Positions 44,190 to 53,115 are shown, counted from the stretch's first letter. The stretch: DNA of 61,922 bases from MED-G116 sp038147495 (GCA_038147495.1 JAYQTT010000017.1:1-61922); one strand, 5' to 3'. The notes: a model not told the origin generated them from the sequence alone. Made by a program: numbers and translations.

Positions 44190-45137
44190 ATGGTGAATGA
44201 CGATATCAGAGGTGTCTCTTTTATCCTTCTCGGCATGGTGTTGTTCAGCGTCCAGGACGTGCTGATCAGACATTTGGCAGACGACGGATCCCTGCTTCAG
44301 GTGCTGACATTCCGCGGCTTGCTTGGCACGCTGGTCATTCTGGCATTCATGAAATTCACAAACCGGCCGATTGACTTTTCATCGTCTTACCCGTTCCTGT
44401 CGGCGACGCGGGTAATTTTGTTTTTCTCTGGTTTTTTATGTTTCTATTTTGCCCTGACCGGCATGCCGCTGGCCGAGGCAACAGCATTGTTTTTTGCCAG
44501 CCCGCTGTTCATCACACTCATTTCCAAATTTGCCCTGCGCGAAGAGGTTGGCGCGTTCAGAGCGGCGGCGACCATAATCGGCTTCACCGGCGTTCTTTTC
44601 ATCGTCAAGCCCTCGCCCGACAGTTTCAACGCGATTTCACTGCTGCCGATTTTTTCTGCCCTGACCTATTCAATTTCAATGATGATCGCGCGTTACACCA
44701 AAGAAAAGGATACGATCTGGCAACAGATGACCCATCTCTATATCGGCAGCGCGGCCTTTGGCGCTGTGGCCAGCTTGTGCCTTGTTTTGTTTGGCATTGA
44801 CGAGGCCGACCTTCCCGGTGGCGGCTATCTTGTCAGGGGGTGGAGCTTTGCCGACAGCAATGTGGTGATCATGATCGGCTGTGTGGCGGCAATCGGAAGT
44901 CTGGGGATGATTTTACTCACCTCGGCATATCGGCTCGGCACGCCGGCGATCATCGCGCCGTTCGAATATTCATTGCTGTTTATGGCCGGTGCGTGGGGCT
45001 ATTTCTGTTTGATGAAATCCCCCGACAATTATTCGCTGTTCGGCATGTTTCTGATTGTCGCCAGTAGCCTGTTCATCTTCTTCCGAGAGAGCGTGCGCCG
45101 GAAACCACTGGCCGTAAAGACGAGCCTGCGGACTTAG
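44190..45137 (+). CDS. EamA/DMT-family permease
   Basis: Ten-helix drug/metabolite transporter, 315 residues from the ATG at 44190 (GAGAG about 9 bases before; the ATG at 44175 is an alternative). Two EamA repeats are seen, each with hydrophobic helix pairs, for example GVSFILLGMVLFSVQDVLIR in the first and IIAPFEYSLLFMAGAWGYF in the second. The family exports or imports small metabolites; the substrate is unknown. The tRNA-Leu remnant lies downstream on the opposite strand. Confidence 0.88.
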   Translation: MVNDDIRGVSFILLGMVLFSVQDVLIRHLADDGSLLQVLTFRGLLGTLVILAFMKFTNRPIDFSSSYPFLSATRVILFFSGFLCFYFALTGMPLAEATALFFASPLFITLISKFALREEVGAFRAAATIIGFTGVLFIVKPSPDSFNAISLLPIFSALTYSISMMIARYTKEKDTIWQQMTHLYIGSAAFGAVASLCLVLFGIDEADLPGGGYLVRGWSFADSNVVIMIGCVAAIGSLGMILLTSAYRLGTPAIIAPFEYSLLFMAGAWGYFCLMKSPDNYSLFGMFLIVASSLFIFFRESVRRKPLAVKTSLRT

Positions 45138-45270
45138 CGGGGGCGCAGTCTTGGCGCTTGTGGCGGTCACACAACGACGTGAAGAACCAACACGAAGCCC
45201 TATAGACCCTGCCCCACAATCTTGCAACGGCCGCCGGTGATCATGATTCCCTTTGTGACGTATGTAACCA

Positions 45271-45342
45271 TTTCGAACTTCCACGGGCTATTAACCCACA
45301 GCGACCTCAACGCTGCGCGTCTACCAATTCCGCCACGGCCGC
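45271..45342 (-). tRNA. tRNA-Leu(GAG), 5' portion; 3' end non-canonical
   Basis: From 45342 on the minus strand the sequence gives a canonical acceptor 5' strand GCGGCCG, a D-arm with AATTGGTAGA, an anticodon stem CAGCG/CGCTG around loop TTGAGGT (anticodon GAG, leucine), a long leucine-type variable arm and the T-loop start TTCGAA. The expected 3' T-stem, CGGCCGC acceptor strand and the CCA end do not follow. CGGCCG reappears only about 40 nt later (45228-45233), giving 116 nt instead of about 86. Either a truncated tRNA gene or one carrying a roughly 30-nt insertion in the T arm. A weak promoter-like TTGATT (45388-45383) and TATAGA (45363-45358) sit upstream. Confidence 0.6.
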
Positions 45343-45601
45343 ACGCTGAAGGTGCCATCTATATGTCATCATGGCCGCATTTAATCAAGCGGTTAATGTG
45401 TGCAAACCACAAGGGATTTTAACCCTTGCGACCTAGATTGCCTTTGGCCGAACTTTTGCCAGCACCTTCGCCCTGCCAGCGCAGTATCAGCGCAGTTGGC
45501 CAGCGCATTGCCCGCGCGTTGCCGGGCTTTTACACAGTCGCGCCTCGTGCTATTGGTTTTTCATGCTATGATCACCGGCAGAGCAAAGGAACACCCGCAT
45601 C
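45343..45601. other. Intergenic stretch between the tRNA-Leu and the allE-like gene
   Basis: Apart from the promoter-like elements of the tRNA on the minus strand I see no gene, repeat or hairpin here. The allE-like gene starts at 45602 with the usual upstream spacing. The 45138-45270 stretch on the other side holds only the anomalous 3' continuation of the tRNA. Confidence 0.5.
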
Positions 45602-46465
45602 ATGCCGAACACATCCAAAGTCACCGCCGCGCTGGCCACCCGACATTATTATGCACCTGCCGGTGGCCTGCCCCCGCAAAGCAAACGGCCGGACGACAAG
45701 GCCATTTTCACCACCGCCTATGCGCTGATCCCACGCGACGTGATGACCGATATCGTCACCAGCTTTCTGCCGCACTGGCAGGCAACACGCCTGTGGGTCA
45801 TTGCCCGCCCGATGACCGGCTTTGCCGAGACCTTCTCGCACTACATCATGGAGGTTGGTCCGGGCGGCGGCAGCACCACACCGGATGATGACAACACCGC
45901 ACAATCAGTGCTGTTTTTCGTGGCTGGTGAGGCCACTCTCGAGATTGATGGCAGCCGGCATGATCTGGCGGCAGGCGGCTATGCCTATATCCCTGCCGGC
46001 GCCGACTGGCAGCTAGCCAACAACGGCGACAAGAACGCTGTGTTTCACTGGATTCGCAAACGATATCAGGCGGTTGATGGCGTTCCAGCGCCAACGGCCT
46101 TTGTCACCAGCGATGCCGAAACCGCACCGATTGAGATGCCCGATTGTGACGGCGTCTGGTCAACCACCCGTTTTGTTGATCCGACAGACCTGCGTCATGA
46201 CATGCATGTGAATATCGTCACCTTTTTGCCGGGCGGGGTGATTCCCTTTGCCGAAACGCATGTGATGGAACATGGGCTCTACGTCCTGCAAGGCACCGCG
46301 AGCTATCGACTGAATGATGATTGGGTCGATGTTGAGCCGGGCGATTATATGTGGCTTCGTGCATTTTGCCCGCAGGCCTGTATCGCCACTGGCGATGAGC
46401 CCTTCCGCTACCTCCTCTATAAGGACGTCAACAGGCATATGCCGCTGTCGGTTGCCGGACGCTAG
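45602..46465 (+). CDS. (S)-ureidoglycine aminohydrolase-like bicupin (AllE)
   Basis: 287-residue bicupin resembling YlbA/AllE, which releases ammonia from (S)-ureidoglycine in allantoin breakdown. Segments that fit are the N-terminal NTSKVTAALATRHYYAPAGG, the C-terminal metal-site region PFAETHVMEHGLYVLQGTAS and DVEPGDYMWLRAFCPQACIA. Allantoate amidohydrolase and ureidoglycolate genes are not in the window, so the pathway is incomplete here. It ends 2 bp before the lipB ATG and is probably co-transcribed with it. Confidence 0.85.
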   Translation: MPNTSKVTAALATRHYYAPAGGLPPQSKRPDDKAIFTTAYALIPRDVMTDIVTSFLPHWQATRLWVIARPMTGFAETFSHYIMEVGPGGGSTTPDDDNTAQSVLFFVAGEATLEIDGSRHDLAAGGYAYIPAGADWQLANNGDKNAVFHWIRKRYQAVDGVPAPTAFVTSDAETAPIEMPDCDGVWSTTRFVDPTDLRHDMHVNIVTFLPGGVIPFAETHVMEHGLYVLQGTASYRLNDDWVDVEPGDYMWLRAFCPQACIATGDEPFRYLLYKDVNRHMPLSVAGR

Positions 46466-46467
46466 AG

Positions 46468-47103
46468 ATGGCTCCACAATTTCGTCGCTTTGACGGGCTG
46501 CAACCCTATGCCCCCATATTGGAGGCGATGCAGGATCACGTTACGGCCATACGCGCCGGTGAAAGTGATGAGGCAATATGGCTGCTGGAGCATCAAGCGG
46601 TATACACCGGCGGCACCTCGGCCAACGAGAGCGACCTTCTCACCCCCGGCACCACACCCACCCACAAAGTCGGGCGCGGCGGGCAATGGACCTATCATGG
46701 CCCGGGCCAGCGCGTTGCCTATGTGATGCTGGATTTGCAACGCCGCAATCCGGATGTTCGCGCCTATGTGCATAGCCTGGAGGGCTGGATCATAGATGTG
46801 CTTGCCGGTTTCAACATAGATGGCATGCGGCGCGAGGGACTCCCCGGTATCTGGGTTGAAAGCCGGAATGCAGCATCCGGATTGGACAAAATCGCGGCAA
46901 TTGGCGTGCGGATCAGCCGCTGGGTCACATGGCATGGCATCGCGATCAACAACCATCCCGACATATCCGCTTTTAATGCGATCGTCCCCTGCGGGGTGCG
47001 TGATGGCGGGGTAACGTCACTGTCACAGCTTGGTCTGGACATAGCCATGAACAAGCTGGATACAGCGCTTGAGACGAGCTTTCACAGGCATTTTCCTGAC
47101 TGA
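46468..47103 (+). CDS. lipB: Octanoyl-[acyl-carrier-protein]:protein octanoyltransferase
   Basis: Transfers octanoyl from ACP to lipoyl domains, the first step of lipoate synthesis. 211 residues. RGGQWTYHGPGQ and the catalytic cysteine region VPCGV, with the conserved lysine in DKIAAIGVRIS, are present. The start follows the upstream bicupin by 2 bp. No lipA gene lies in the window. Confidence 0.95.
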   Translation: MAPQFRRFDGLQPYAPILEAMQDHVTAIRAGESDEAIWLLEHQAVYTGGTSANESDLLTPGTTPTHKVGRGGQWTYHGPGQRVAYVMLDLQRRNPDVRAYVHSLEGWIIDVLAGFNIDGMRREGLPGIWVESRNAASGLDKIAAIGVRISRWVTWHGIAINNHPDISAFNAIVPCGVRDGGVTSLSQLGLDIAMNKLDTALETSFHRHFPD

Positions 47104-47133
47104 AAGGCAGAACCGTCAGCGCGGCAAAGGCGC

Positions 47134-47544
47134 TTAATCGCCGTTGCCACCTGCGACATCAAGATCGTCCAGATAATCCAGCAATGTGGTGATCGCCCGG
47201 TCTGCATCACGGCGCATCCATTCATCGGCCACCGCTTCACCCATCAGACCATCGCTCGGCCCCTCATGATGTAGCAGGCTGTTGCGGCGCCCACGCAACC
47301 ACGACAAGGCAGCCTTGTTTCCGGCATAGGCAAAGGCCATGCCGTCAAGATAGCCCGCCGGACCAGCCTCTTCATGGCTGACGATATCGACCAGCGTTGC
47401 CGCCAGAATGACGCATGTGGCGCCCATGCCGCCTGCCGCTGCCGCGCGCAATTCCCCCAGAATTACAGTGGCGTGTGGACCAAGGTCCGCCTCTGCCAAT
47501 GTGCCAAGCCGTGCAAGGGCGGCCGGGCTGCACGCGGCGCGCAT
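47134..47544 (-). CDS. Hypothetical protein, 136 aa
   Basis: No family recognised. A soluble, alanine-rich product (MRAACSPAALARLGTLAEAD), predicted largely helical, with EWMRRDADRAITTLLDYLDDL near the end. It overlaps the ATP12 gene: the ATG at 47542-47544 shares bases with the ATP12 stop (TGATG), so it is translationally coupled to the ATP synthase assembly factor. It could be a partner, but nothing proves it. Confidence 0.75.
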   Translation of the reverse strand: MRAACSPAALARLGTLAEADLGPHATVILGELRAAAAGGMGATCVILAATLVDIVSHEEAGPAGYLDGMAFAYAGNKAALSWLRGRRNSLLHHEGPSDGLMGEAVADEWMRRDADRAITTLLDYLDDLDVAGGNGD

Positions 47545-48257
47545 CAACCTGCCTCCGCGCGCAACAAATCGAGAAATCTGGTCACCTCGGCAAGCTCGCC
47601 TTGAATGGCGGTGCGGCGGTCTTCAGCCTCATAATCACTGCCCCATTTCTGTACCTGCCACAATTCATCGGCAAAGGCCGCCTCAAACAACGCGGCATGA
47701 TCCATTTCGCGGCGCAGAAAAGCCAGCCCAAGAACCAGTGAACCGCCAAGCGCCACCGCACGGTGCAGCATGCCAAGCTCCCAATCATCATGCGCACCAA
47801 TTGCCGCATCAAAGGCGCTCAGCGCGGCCTGTGGCTGGCGTACCGGCATAATCCCTGTTGCCACCTGTAATGACGCGCCAAGGCTGTTTGCTGACCAATC
47901 CAGCCAGGGTTGCCATTTTTCATGCTGATGGGCTGCCAGTTCATCGTCATCATCCGCCCGATAGCACAGCAAGTCATTACCGCCATAGGCCAGCATTTCC
48001 TTTACCAATTCGGAACGCTGCGGCATCACCCGGTCAACCACTGTAACCGCAAGGCTGAACAACGGCATCGAGGCAGGATCGATTTCTTCACCCTGCGCGT
48101 CCCACTCATCGGCAATCGCCCGCGCAAGGCCACTGACCGGCACCACCAATTGGCTTTTCGCCGGAGACCGCACCATGCGCCCATCAAGCTCTATGAAAAA
48201 GCCTGTGGCATCCTCACCAACACTTACCGCTTTGTAAAACCGCTTTCTGACACTCAT
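47544..48257 (-). CDS. ATP12 family F1-ATPase assembly chaperone
   Basis: 237 residues. The ATP12-type N-terminus MSVRKRFYKAVSVGEDATGF is followed by the hallmark segments FFIELDGRMVRSPAKSQLVVP, IADEWDAQGEEIDPASMPLF and MLAYGGNDLLCYRA. In mitochondria ATP12 assists assembly of the F1 alpha subunit, and bacterial homologues occur in Alphaproteobacteria. AGGA about 9 bases upstream supports the ATG at 48255-48257. It follows rluC by 29 bp. Confidence 0.9.
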   Translation of the reverse strand: MSVRKRFYKAVSVGEDATGFFIELDGRMVRSPAKSQLVVPVSGLARAIADEWDAQGEEIDPASMPLFSLAVTVVDRVMPQRSELVKEMLAYGGNDLLCYRADDDDELAAHQHEKWQPWLDWSANSLGASLQVATGIMPVRQPQAALSAFDAAIGAHDDWELGMLHRAVALGGSLVLGLAFLRREMDHAALFEAAFADELWQVQKWGSDYEAEDRRTAIQGELAEVTRFLDLLRAEAG

Positions 48258-48286
48258 TTCAATCGTCCTGTGAGGCACTCATTTTA

Positions 48287-49324
48287 TCAATCTTCAAACG
48301 GCCATTCGGATTTCGGCACCTGCAGGCCAAGCCCTGAAAGGCTCTCATTCATATGGTTGGAAAGTGGCGCTTCGACAAGCGTGCCATCGGCAAGTTGAAG
48401 CCGCCAGGCGTGCAGATGCAGCTTGCGCGCAACTATGCCACCCGGATGTGCCTCTGCACCGCCATATTTTCCATCCCCGGCAATGGCAAACCCCTCATGC
48501 GCCATATGCACACGCAATTGATGTGTGCGGCCGGTCAATGGCCTGAGCGCCATCAGAGCCAGCTTGCGGCCCATGGCATCCAACTGGCGCGCCTCGGTAT
48601 GCGCCGGCTGTCCATCAGGTGTCACCATCATCTTTTCACCATTGCGTCCCGGTTGCTTGGCCAACGGATGCCGAATGCTCATCGCTTTTGGCGGCACACC
48701 TACAACAAGCGCAAGATAGGTCTTTTCAATATTGTGACGCTGAAAATCAGCTGTCAGGCGGCGGGCTGCCTGCCTGTCCTTGGCAAGGATCAAAATGCCT
48801 GATGTGTCCTTGTCAATTCTATGTACAAGCCGCATCCGTGCCTCAGGGTCATCTGCCGCCAGCGCCATGAGCATCCCATCAATATGGTGCCTTGTGCCGG
48901 TTCCCCCCTGAACCGCAAGACCAGACGGTTTGTTCAGGGCCAGCCAATCACTGCCCTCGGCGATGATCATCGACTCAAACTGCGAGACGAGTTCCTTATC
49001 GCGGCGCGGCGCGGCGGCATCACGGCCATCCTTGTTTGCGCTCGCACTCTTGTTTGTCTTTTGCACAGTGTGAAGATGCGGCGGCAAACGCACCTCTTGG
49101 CCGCTGGCAAGACGCGTTGCGGGCTTTGCCTTTACTCCATCAAGACGGATCAGGCCAGAACGCAGCATTCGCTCAATATCGCCCTGTGGCAAACCGGGAA
49201 CCAGCCGCCGCAAGAACCGGTCAAATCGGCTGTCATCCGCATCATCCGGCACGCGTACCAGCCACCATTCAGGTTTGCTGTTCTGTGCCTGCGGGTCTGG
49301 CTTTGACGGGGTATCGGGGCTCAT
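48287..49324 (-). CDS. rluC: 23S rRNA pseudouridine synthase RluC/RluD family
   Basis: 345 residues. An N-terminal S4-like RNA-binding region precedes the catalytic RluA-type domain; the catalytic aspartate is in RLVHRIDKDTSGILIL, and HQLRVHMAHEGFAIAGDGKYGG is the conserved C-terminal motif. RluC modifies U955, U2504 and U2580 in E. coli; the exact sites here cannot be read from sequence. The ATG at 49322-49324 has AGGA about 8 bases before and overlaps the crcB stop by 4 bp. Confidence 0.93.
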   Translation of the reverse strand: MSPDTPSKPDPQAQNSKPEWWLVRVPDDADDSRFDRFLRRLVPGLPQGDIERMLRSGLIRLDGVKAKPATRLASGQEVRLPPHLHTVQKTNKSASANKDGRDAAAPRRDKELVSQFESMIIAEGSDWLALNKPSGLAVQGGTGTRHHIDGMLMALAADDPEARMRLVHRIDKDTSGILILAKDRQAARRLTADFQRHNIEKTYLALVVGVPPKAMSIRHPLAKQPGRNGEKMMVTPDGQPAHTEARQLDAMGRKLALMALRPLTGRTHQLRVHMAHEGFAIAGDGKYGGAEAHPGGIVARKLHLHAWRLQLADGTLVEAPLSNHMNESLSGLGLQVPKSEWPFED

Positions 49325-49707
49325 GACGGCATCCTGACCAGCCAGAAGCACAAAGCAAAGCTGGCGAGCGAAAGACAAACGGACAGCCCGACATAAATAC
49401 ACGCCATCGCCAAACCCTGTTTTTGAAATAACGCACCAGCATCAAGCGCAAAGCTGGAGAAAGTCGTCAAGGCACCAAGCAGGCCAACGGCCAAAAACCC
49501 GCGCCACGCTTCGGGTAGAATAAAACCGGATGCCGCCAGACCGGCAACCAGCCCCATTATCGCGCTACCGGCGATATTGACCGCAAGTGTTGCCATTGGC
49601 CCGGCAATATTAAACATCCCCACCGCTGTCACTTGCGCCACAGCATAACGCAGCATTGCGCCGATCGCACCACCAGCCGCTACCGCCAAATACATGCCGA
49701 CATTCAT
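49321..49707 (-). CDS. crcB: Fluoride channel Fluc/CrcB
   Basis: 128 residues, four membrane helices, the dimeric dual-topology F- channel. The filter motif region GFLAVGLLGALTTFSSF, with the TTFSS track, and the early NIAGSAIMGL are typical. Single gene, so homodimer. Its ATG at 49705-49707 directly follows the rarA stop at 49708 with no gap. A fluoride riboswitch is not seen because the gene is internal to an operon. Confidence 0.93.
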   Translation of the reverse strand: MNVGMYLAVAAGGAIGAMLRYAVAQVTAVGMFNIAGPMATLAVNIAGSAIMGLVAGLAASGFILPEAWRGFLAVGLLGALTTFSSFALDAGALFQKQGLAMACIYVGLSVCLSLASFALCFWLVRMPS

Positions 49708-51045
49708 TCAGCCGTCTCCCTTTTCGGCGTTGTTGGCATCTGCCGTGGATGGCGTTTGTTTTTCCGCGCGAAGGCGGTCCCAATAGGCAAGTCGTTTGCC
49801 TATTTCGCGTTCATAGCCACGCTCAACCGGCTGATAAAAGCGCTGCCGATCCATCCCGTCCGGAAAGCAATTCTGACCGGAAAACCCGTCTGGATCATCA
49901 TGGTCATAGCTGTATCCGGCACCATAACCCAGATCCTTCATCAAACCGGTTGGCGCATTCAGTATATGCGCCGGTGGTGATAATGAGCCGGTTTTTGCCG
50001 CCGCCCTTGATGCGGCTTTGAAGGCTTTGTATGAGGCGTTTGATTTCGGCGCCGTGGCTAGGTAGATGACAAGGCCCGCAATCGCCAATTCGCCCTCTGG
50101 ACTGCCAAGGCGTTCAAATGCCTGCCATGCGGCAAGGGCGCGTCCAAGCGCCTCCGGTTCTGCAAGGCCAATATCTTCTGATGCAAAGCGGGTCAGGCGG
50201 CGCAGGATATAATGCGGGTCCTCGCCCCCGGCAAACATCCGTGCCAGCCAATAAAGGCCTGCGTCAGCATCCGATGAACGCAATGTTTTGTGAAGCGCCG
50301 ACATCAAATTGTAATGCTGGTCTCCGGCACGATCAAAGGCGGTCGCGCGACTGGCGACCACCGCCGATAGACCGGCGGTATCCAACAACGGATCCGCTGG
50401 CATCCCCACCAAAAGTGACGCCATGGTCAAGAGATAGCGTCCATCACCGTCAGCCATCGCGATCAACGCTTGCCGCGCCTCTGTGGTCAACGGCAGGGGC
50501 GCATTGTTCAATGCCTCAACCCTTGTCAGCAATGTTTCCAATGCCGCACTGCCAAGCCGGTCAAGAACCAGCACCTGTGCCCGCGACAGCAACGCCCCAT
50601 TAAGGGCAAAAGACGGGTTTTCTGTGGTCGCGCCGACAAGGGTCACGGTGCCGTCCTCAACCCGCGGCAACAAACCGTCCTGCTGGGCTTTGTTGAAGCG
50701 ATGGACCTCATCAACGAACAGCAGGGTCCGCTGTCCGGTCTTGAGCCTGTCCTCAGCCCGCTTGAATACCTTGCGCAACTCCGCTACGCCATCAAAGACG
50801 GCAGACACGGGTTCAAAAGCCATGCCTGCTTCATCGGCGAGAAGTCGGGCAATGGTCGTCTTGCCGGTTCCGGGCGGCCCCCAGAAAACAATTGAAGACA
50901 ATGTGCCGCTGTCCAGCATTCGCCGCAGTCGGCCGTCCGGCCCGATCAGCGCCTCCTGACCGACAACATCGTCCAACTTTTGCGGGCGCATACGTTCAGC
51001 CAACGGCATCGCATCGGCTGAAGCGCCAAAATCAAGTTCATTCAT
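49708..51045 (-). CDS. rarA: Replication-associated recombination protein RarA/MgsA (AAA+ ATPase)
   Basis: 445 residues. Walker A is FWGPPGTGKTTIARLL, Walker B is LLFVDEVHRFNKAQQD, and sensor 1 is VGATTENPSF. The C-terminal helical domain carries ADAGLYWLARMFAGGEDP, ASEDIGLAEPEAL and YEREIGKRLAYWDRL, as in RarA, which acts at stalled replication forks. An ATG at 51043-51045 (MNELDFGAS) is the likely start. The rplQ operon ends just upstream with a terminator, so rarA probably has its own promoter in the 36-bp gap or reads through. Confidence 0.95.
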   Translation of the reverse strand: MNELDFGASADAMPLAERMRPQKLDDVVGQEALIGPDGRLRRMLDSGTLSSIVFWGPPGTGKTTIARLLADEAGMAFEPVSAVFDGVAELRKVFKRAEDRLKTGQRTLLFVDEVHRFNKAQQDGLLPRVEDGTVTLVGATTENPSFALNGALLSRAQVLVLDRLGSAALETLLTRVEALNNAPLPLTTEARQALIAMADGDGRYLLTMASLLVGMPADPLLDTAGLSAVVASRATAFDRAGDQHYNLMSALHKTLRSSDADAGLYWLARMFAGGEDPHYILRRLTRFASEDIGLAEPEALGRALAAWQAFERLGSPEGELAIAGLVIYLATAPKSNASYKAFKAASRAAAKTGSLSPPAHILNAPTGLMKDLGYGAGYSYDHDDPDGFSGQNCFPDGMDRQRFYQPVERGYEREIGKRLAYWDRLRAEKQTPSTADANNAEKGDG

Positions 51046-51080
51046 CACGACATAATGGCCCGAACCGATACAGCTTCGCA

Positions 51081-51107
51081 AAGAAAAAGGGCCGCCAAAG
51101 GCAGCCC
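51081..51107 (-). terminator. Rho-independent terminator after rplQ
   Basis: On the minus strand the stem GGGCTGCC / GGCGGCCC (8 bp, one G-T pair) with loop TTT is followed by TTTTTCTTT. It lies 30 bp after the rplQ stop and ends the ribosomal alpha operon before rarA. Confidence 0.9.
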
Positions 51108-51137
51108 TGTTTCACAACATCAAAACAGACGTGCTGT

Positions 51138-51569
51138 CTATGCTGCGGTTTCTTCGATGTCATCCCCATCAGCACCGACAATCGGGCCTGAGTCCTGACC
51201 GCGGGCGTCTTCGTCACGGTCAACAAGCTCAATCACGGCCATTGGCGCAGAGTCACCATAACGGAAACCGGCCTTCAGCACGCGGGTGTAACCGCCCTGA
51301 CGTTCCTGATAACGAGGACCAAGAACCTCAAACAGCTTCTTCGTCATGGCATCATCCCGAAGCCGGGCAAACGCCAGACGGCGGGCGTGCAAATCACCAC
51401 GCTTGCCAAGTGTGATCAAACGTTCAACCACAGGGCGCAACTCCTTTGCCTTTGGCAAGGTTGTGACGATCTGCTCGTGTTTGATCAACGCCTGAGCCAT
51501 ATTCCGGAACAGCATCTGGCGGTGCTGTGAAGTGCGGTTCAGCTTCCGCCCTGCATTACGATGACGCAT
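51138..51569 (-). CDS. rplQ: 50S ribosomal protein L17
   Basis: 143 residues, starting MRHRNAGRKLNRTSQHRQML, matching L17. Component of the large subunit near the tunnel exit. The C-terminal part after position 118 is an acidic extension (DRDEDARGQDSGPIVGADGD) longer than in E. coli. It is the last gene of the alpha operon, 45 bp after rpoA, and is followed by a terminator. Confidence 0.97.
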   Translation of the reverse strand: MRHRNAGRKLNRTSQHRQMLFRNMAQALIKHEQIVTTLPKAKELRPVVERLITLGKRGDLHARRLAFARLRDDAMTKKLFEVLGPRYQERQGGYTRVLKAGFRYGDSAPMAVIELVDRDEDARGQDSGPIVGADGDDIEETAA

Positions 51570-51614
51570 TGTTCTTCTCCTTAACCCCTGTCAGGTCCAA
51601 AGTCGGCGCAAACC

Positions 51615-52631
51615 TTAAAAAGGTTCGTCCAGACGACGGGCCAATTCCTCTACATTTTCTGGTGGCCAATTCGCGATATCCATCCCGAGCTCAAGATTCA
51701 TGCCTTTCAGCACTTCCTTGATCTCGTTGAGTGATTTACGGCCAAAATTCGGTGTCCGCAGCATTTCATATTCTGTTTTCAGAACAAGATCGCCGATATA
51801 GACAATATTGTCATTCTTCAGACAGTTTGCCGAGCGTACGGACAGCTCCAACTCATCAACCTTGCGCAGCAGGTTGCGGCTGAATGGAAGATCCTCTGCC
51901 TCATCGGCCGGGCTCTGTTCCTTCGGCTCTTCAAAATTAATGAAGGTTTGCAGCTGCTCTTGCAGGATACGCGCCGCATAGGCAACAGCATCTTCAGGTG
52001 TGACAGACCCATCTGTTTCAATGGTCAGCAACAGCTTGTCATAGTCTGTGATCTGGCCAACACGGGCGTTTTCAACCTTATAGGCAACCTGGCGAACAGG
52101 GCTGAAGATCGCATCGATCGGAATAAGACCGATTGGTGAATCTTCTGTGCGATGTGCACTGGCGGGAACATAGCCCTTGCCCGTTGCCACAATAATCTCA
52201 AGCGAGAGATTGCCGCCTTTATCCAGATGGCACAGCACGTGATCCGGATTCATGATCTCAACACCGGCTGTCTCGGCAATCATGCCGGCTGTCACTGTCG
52301 CAGGTCCGTCAACGGCGAGACGAAGGCGCTTTGGTCCTTCTTCTTCCAACCGGATGGCGACACCTTTCAGGTTCAGCACCAGATCAGTCACATCTTCACG
52401 CACACCGGGGATCGATGAAAATTCGTGAACGACACCCTGAATTTGCACGGCTGTAATAGCTGCGCCCTGCAATGAGGACAGCAAAACGCGCCGCAAAGCA
52501 TTACCAATGGTAACACCAAAGCCACGTTCAAATGGGCCGACGGCAACCACCGCCTGGCTTGGGTTGTACTCGGAAACCTTGACTTCGAGTTCGTCAGGCT
52601 TTTTCAAATCCAGCCAGTTCTTTTCAATCAT
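51615..52631 (-). CDS. rpoA: RNA polymerase alpha subunit
   Basis: 338 residues. The N-terminal assembly domain includes PFERGFGVTIGNALRRVLLS and the TGKGYVPA dimer region. The C-terminal domain (from about residue 245), which contacts UP elements and activators, carries LRKVDELELSVRSANCLKND and NFGRKSLNEIKEVL. The ATG at 52629-52631 with AAGGGA upstream was preferred to a start 13 codons earlier. Between rpsK and rplQ, the classical position. Confidence 0.98.
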   Translation of the reverse strand: MIEKNWLDLKKPDELEVKVSEYNPSQAVVAVGPFERGFGVTIGNALRRVLLSSLQGAAITAVQIQGVVHEFSSIPGVREDVTDLVLNLKGVAIRLEEEGPKRLRLAVDGPATVTAGMIAETAGVEIMNPDHVLCHLDKGGNLSLEIIVATGKGYVPASAHRTEDSPIGLIPIDAIFSPVRQVAYKVENARVGQITDYDKLLLTIETDGSVTPEDAVAYAARILQEQLQTFINFEEPKEQSPADEAEDLPFSRNLLRKVDELELSVRSANCLKNDNIVYIGDLVLKTEYEMLRTPNFGRKSLNEIKEVLKGMNLELGMDIANWPPENVEELARRLDEPF

Positions 52632-52719
52632 TGGCGTTGTCCCTTCATAAGAGCGGTATTCTATAAACACCTGTCCGGCCCAGAGGGCCGGCGGTGAGCA
52701 GCAGCATCAAAAGCGTTGA

Positions 52720-53115
52720 TTATACGCGGCGACGCTTGCGTGGGCGGCATCCGTTGTGCGGGATTGGCGTGACGTCACGGATCGATGTCACGTTGAACCC
52801 GACTGATTGCAGCGCCCGCAATGCAGATTCACGACCAGAACCCGGCCCACGGACCTGCACGTCAAGCGACTTCATGCCATGCTCGGCTGCCTTGCGGCCT
52901 GCATCTTCGGCTGCCATCTGCGCCGCAAAAGGTGTCGATTTACGCGAACCCTTGAACCCCATGCCGCCAGCAGATGCCCAGGCAATAGTGTTGCCCTGAA
53001 CGTCAGTGATGGTGATCATGGTGTTGTTAAAGGTTGAATTCACATGCGCGACACCGCTGGTGATATTCTTGCGCTCGCGACGACGAACACGACCTTGGCT
53101 TGGTTGCTTTGCCAT
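52720..53115 (-). CDS. rpsK: 30S ribosomal protein S11
   Basis: 131 residues, starting MAKQPSQGRVRRRERKNITS. The S11 core SFNNTMITITDVQGN and VRGPGSGRESALRALQ, and the end DVTPIPHNGCRPRKRRRV are typical; it lies on the platform of the small subunit. 24 bp after rpsM, with an 88-bp gap before rpoA. Confidence 0.97.
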   Translation of the reverse strand: MAKQPSQGRVRRRERKNITSGVAHVNSTFNNTMITITDVQGNTIAWASAGGMGFKGSRKSTPFAAQMAAEDAGRKAAEHGMKSLDVQVRGPGSGRESALRALQSVGFNVTSIRDVTPIPHNGCRPRKRRRV

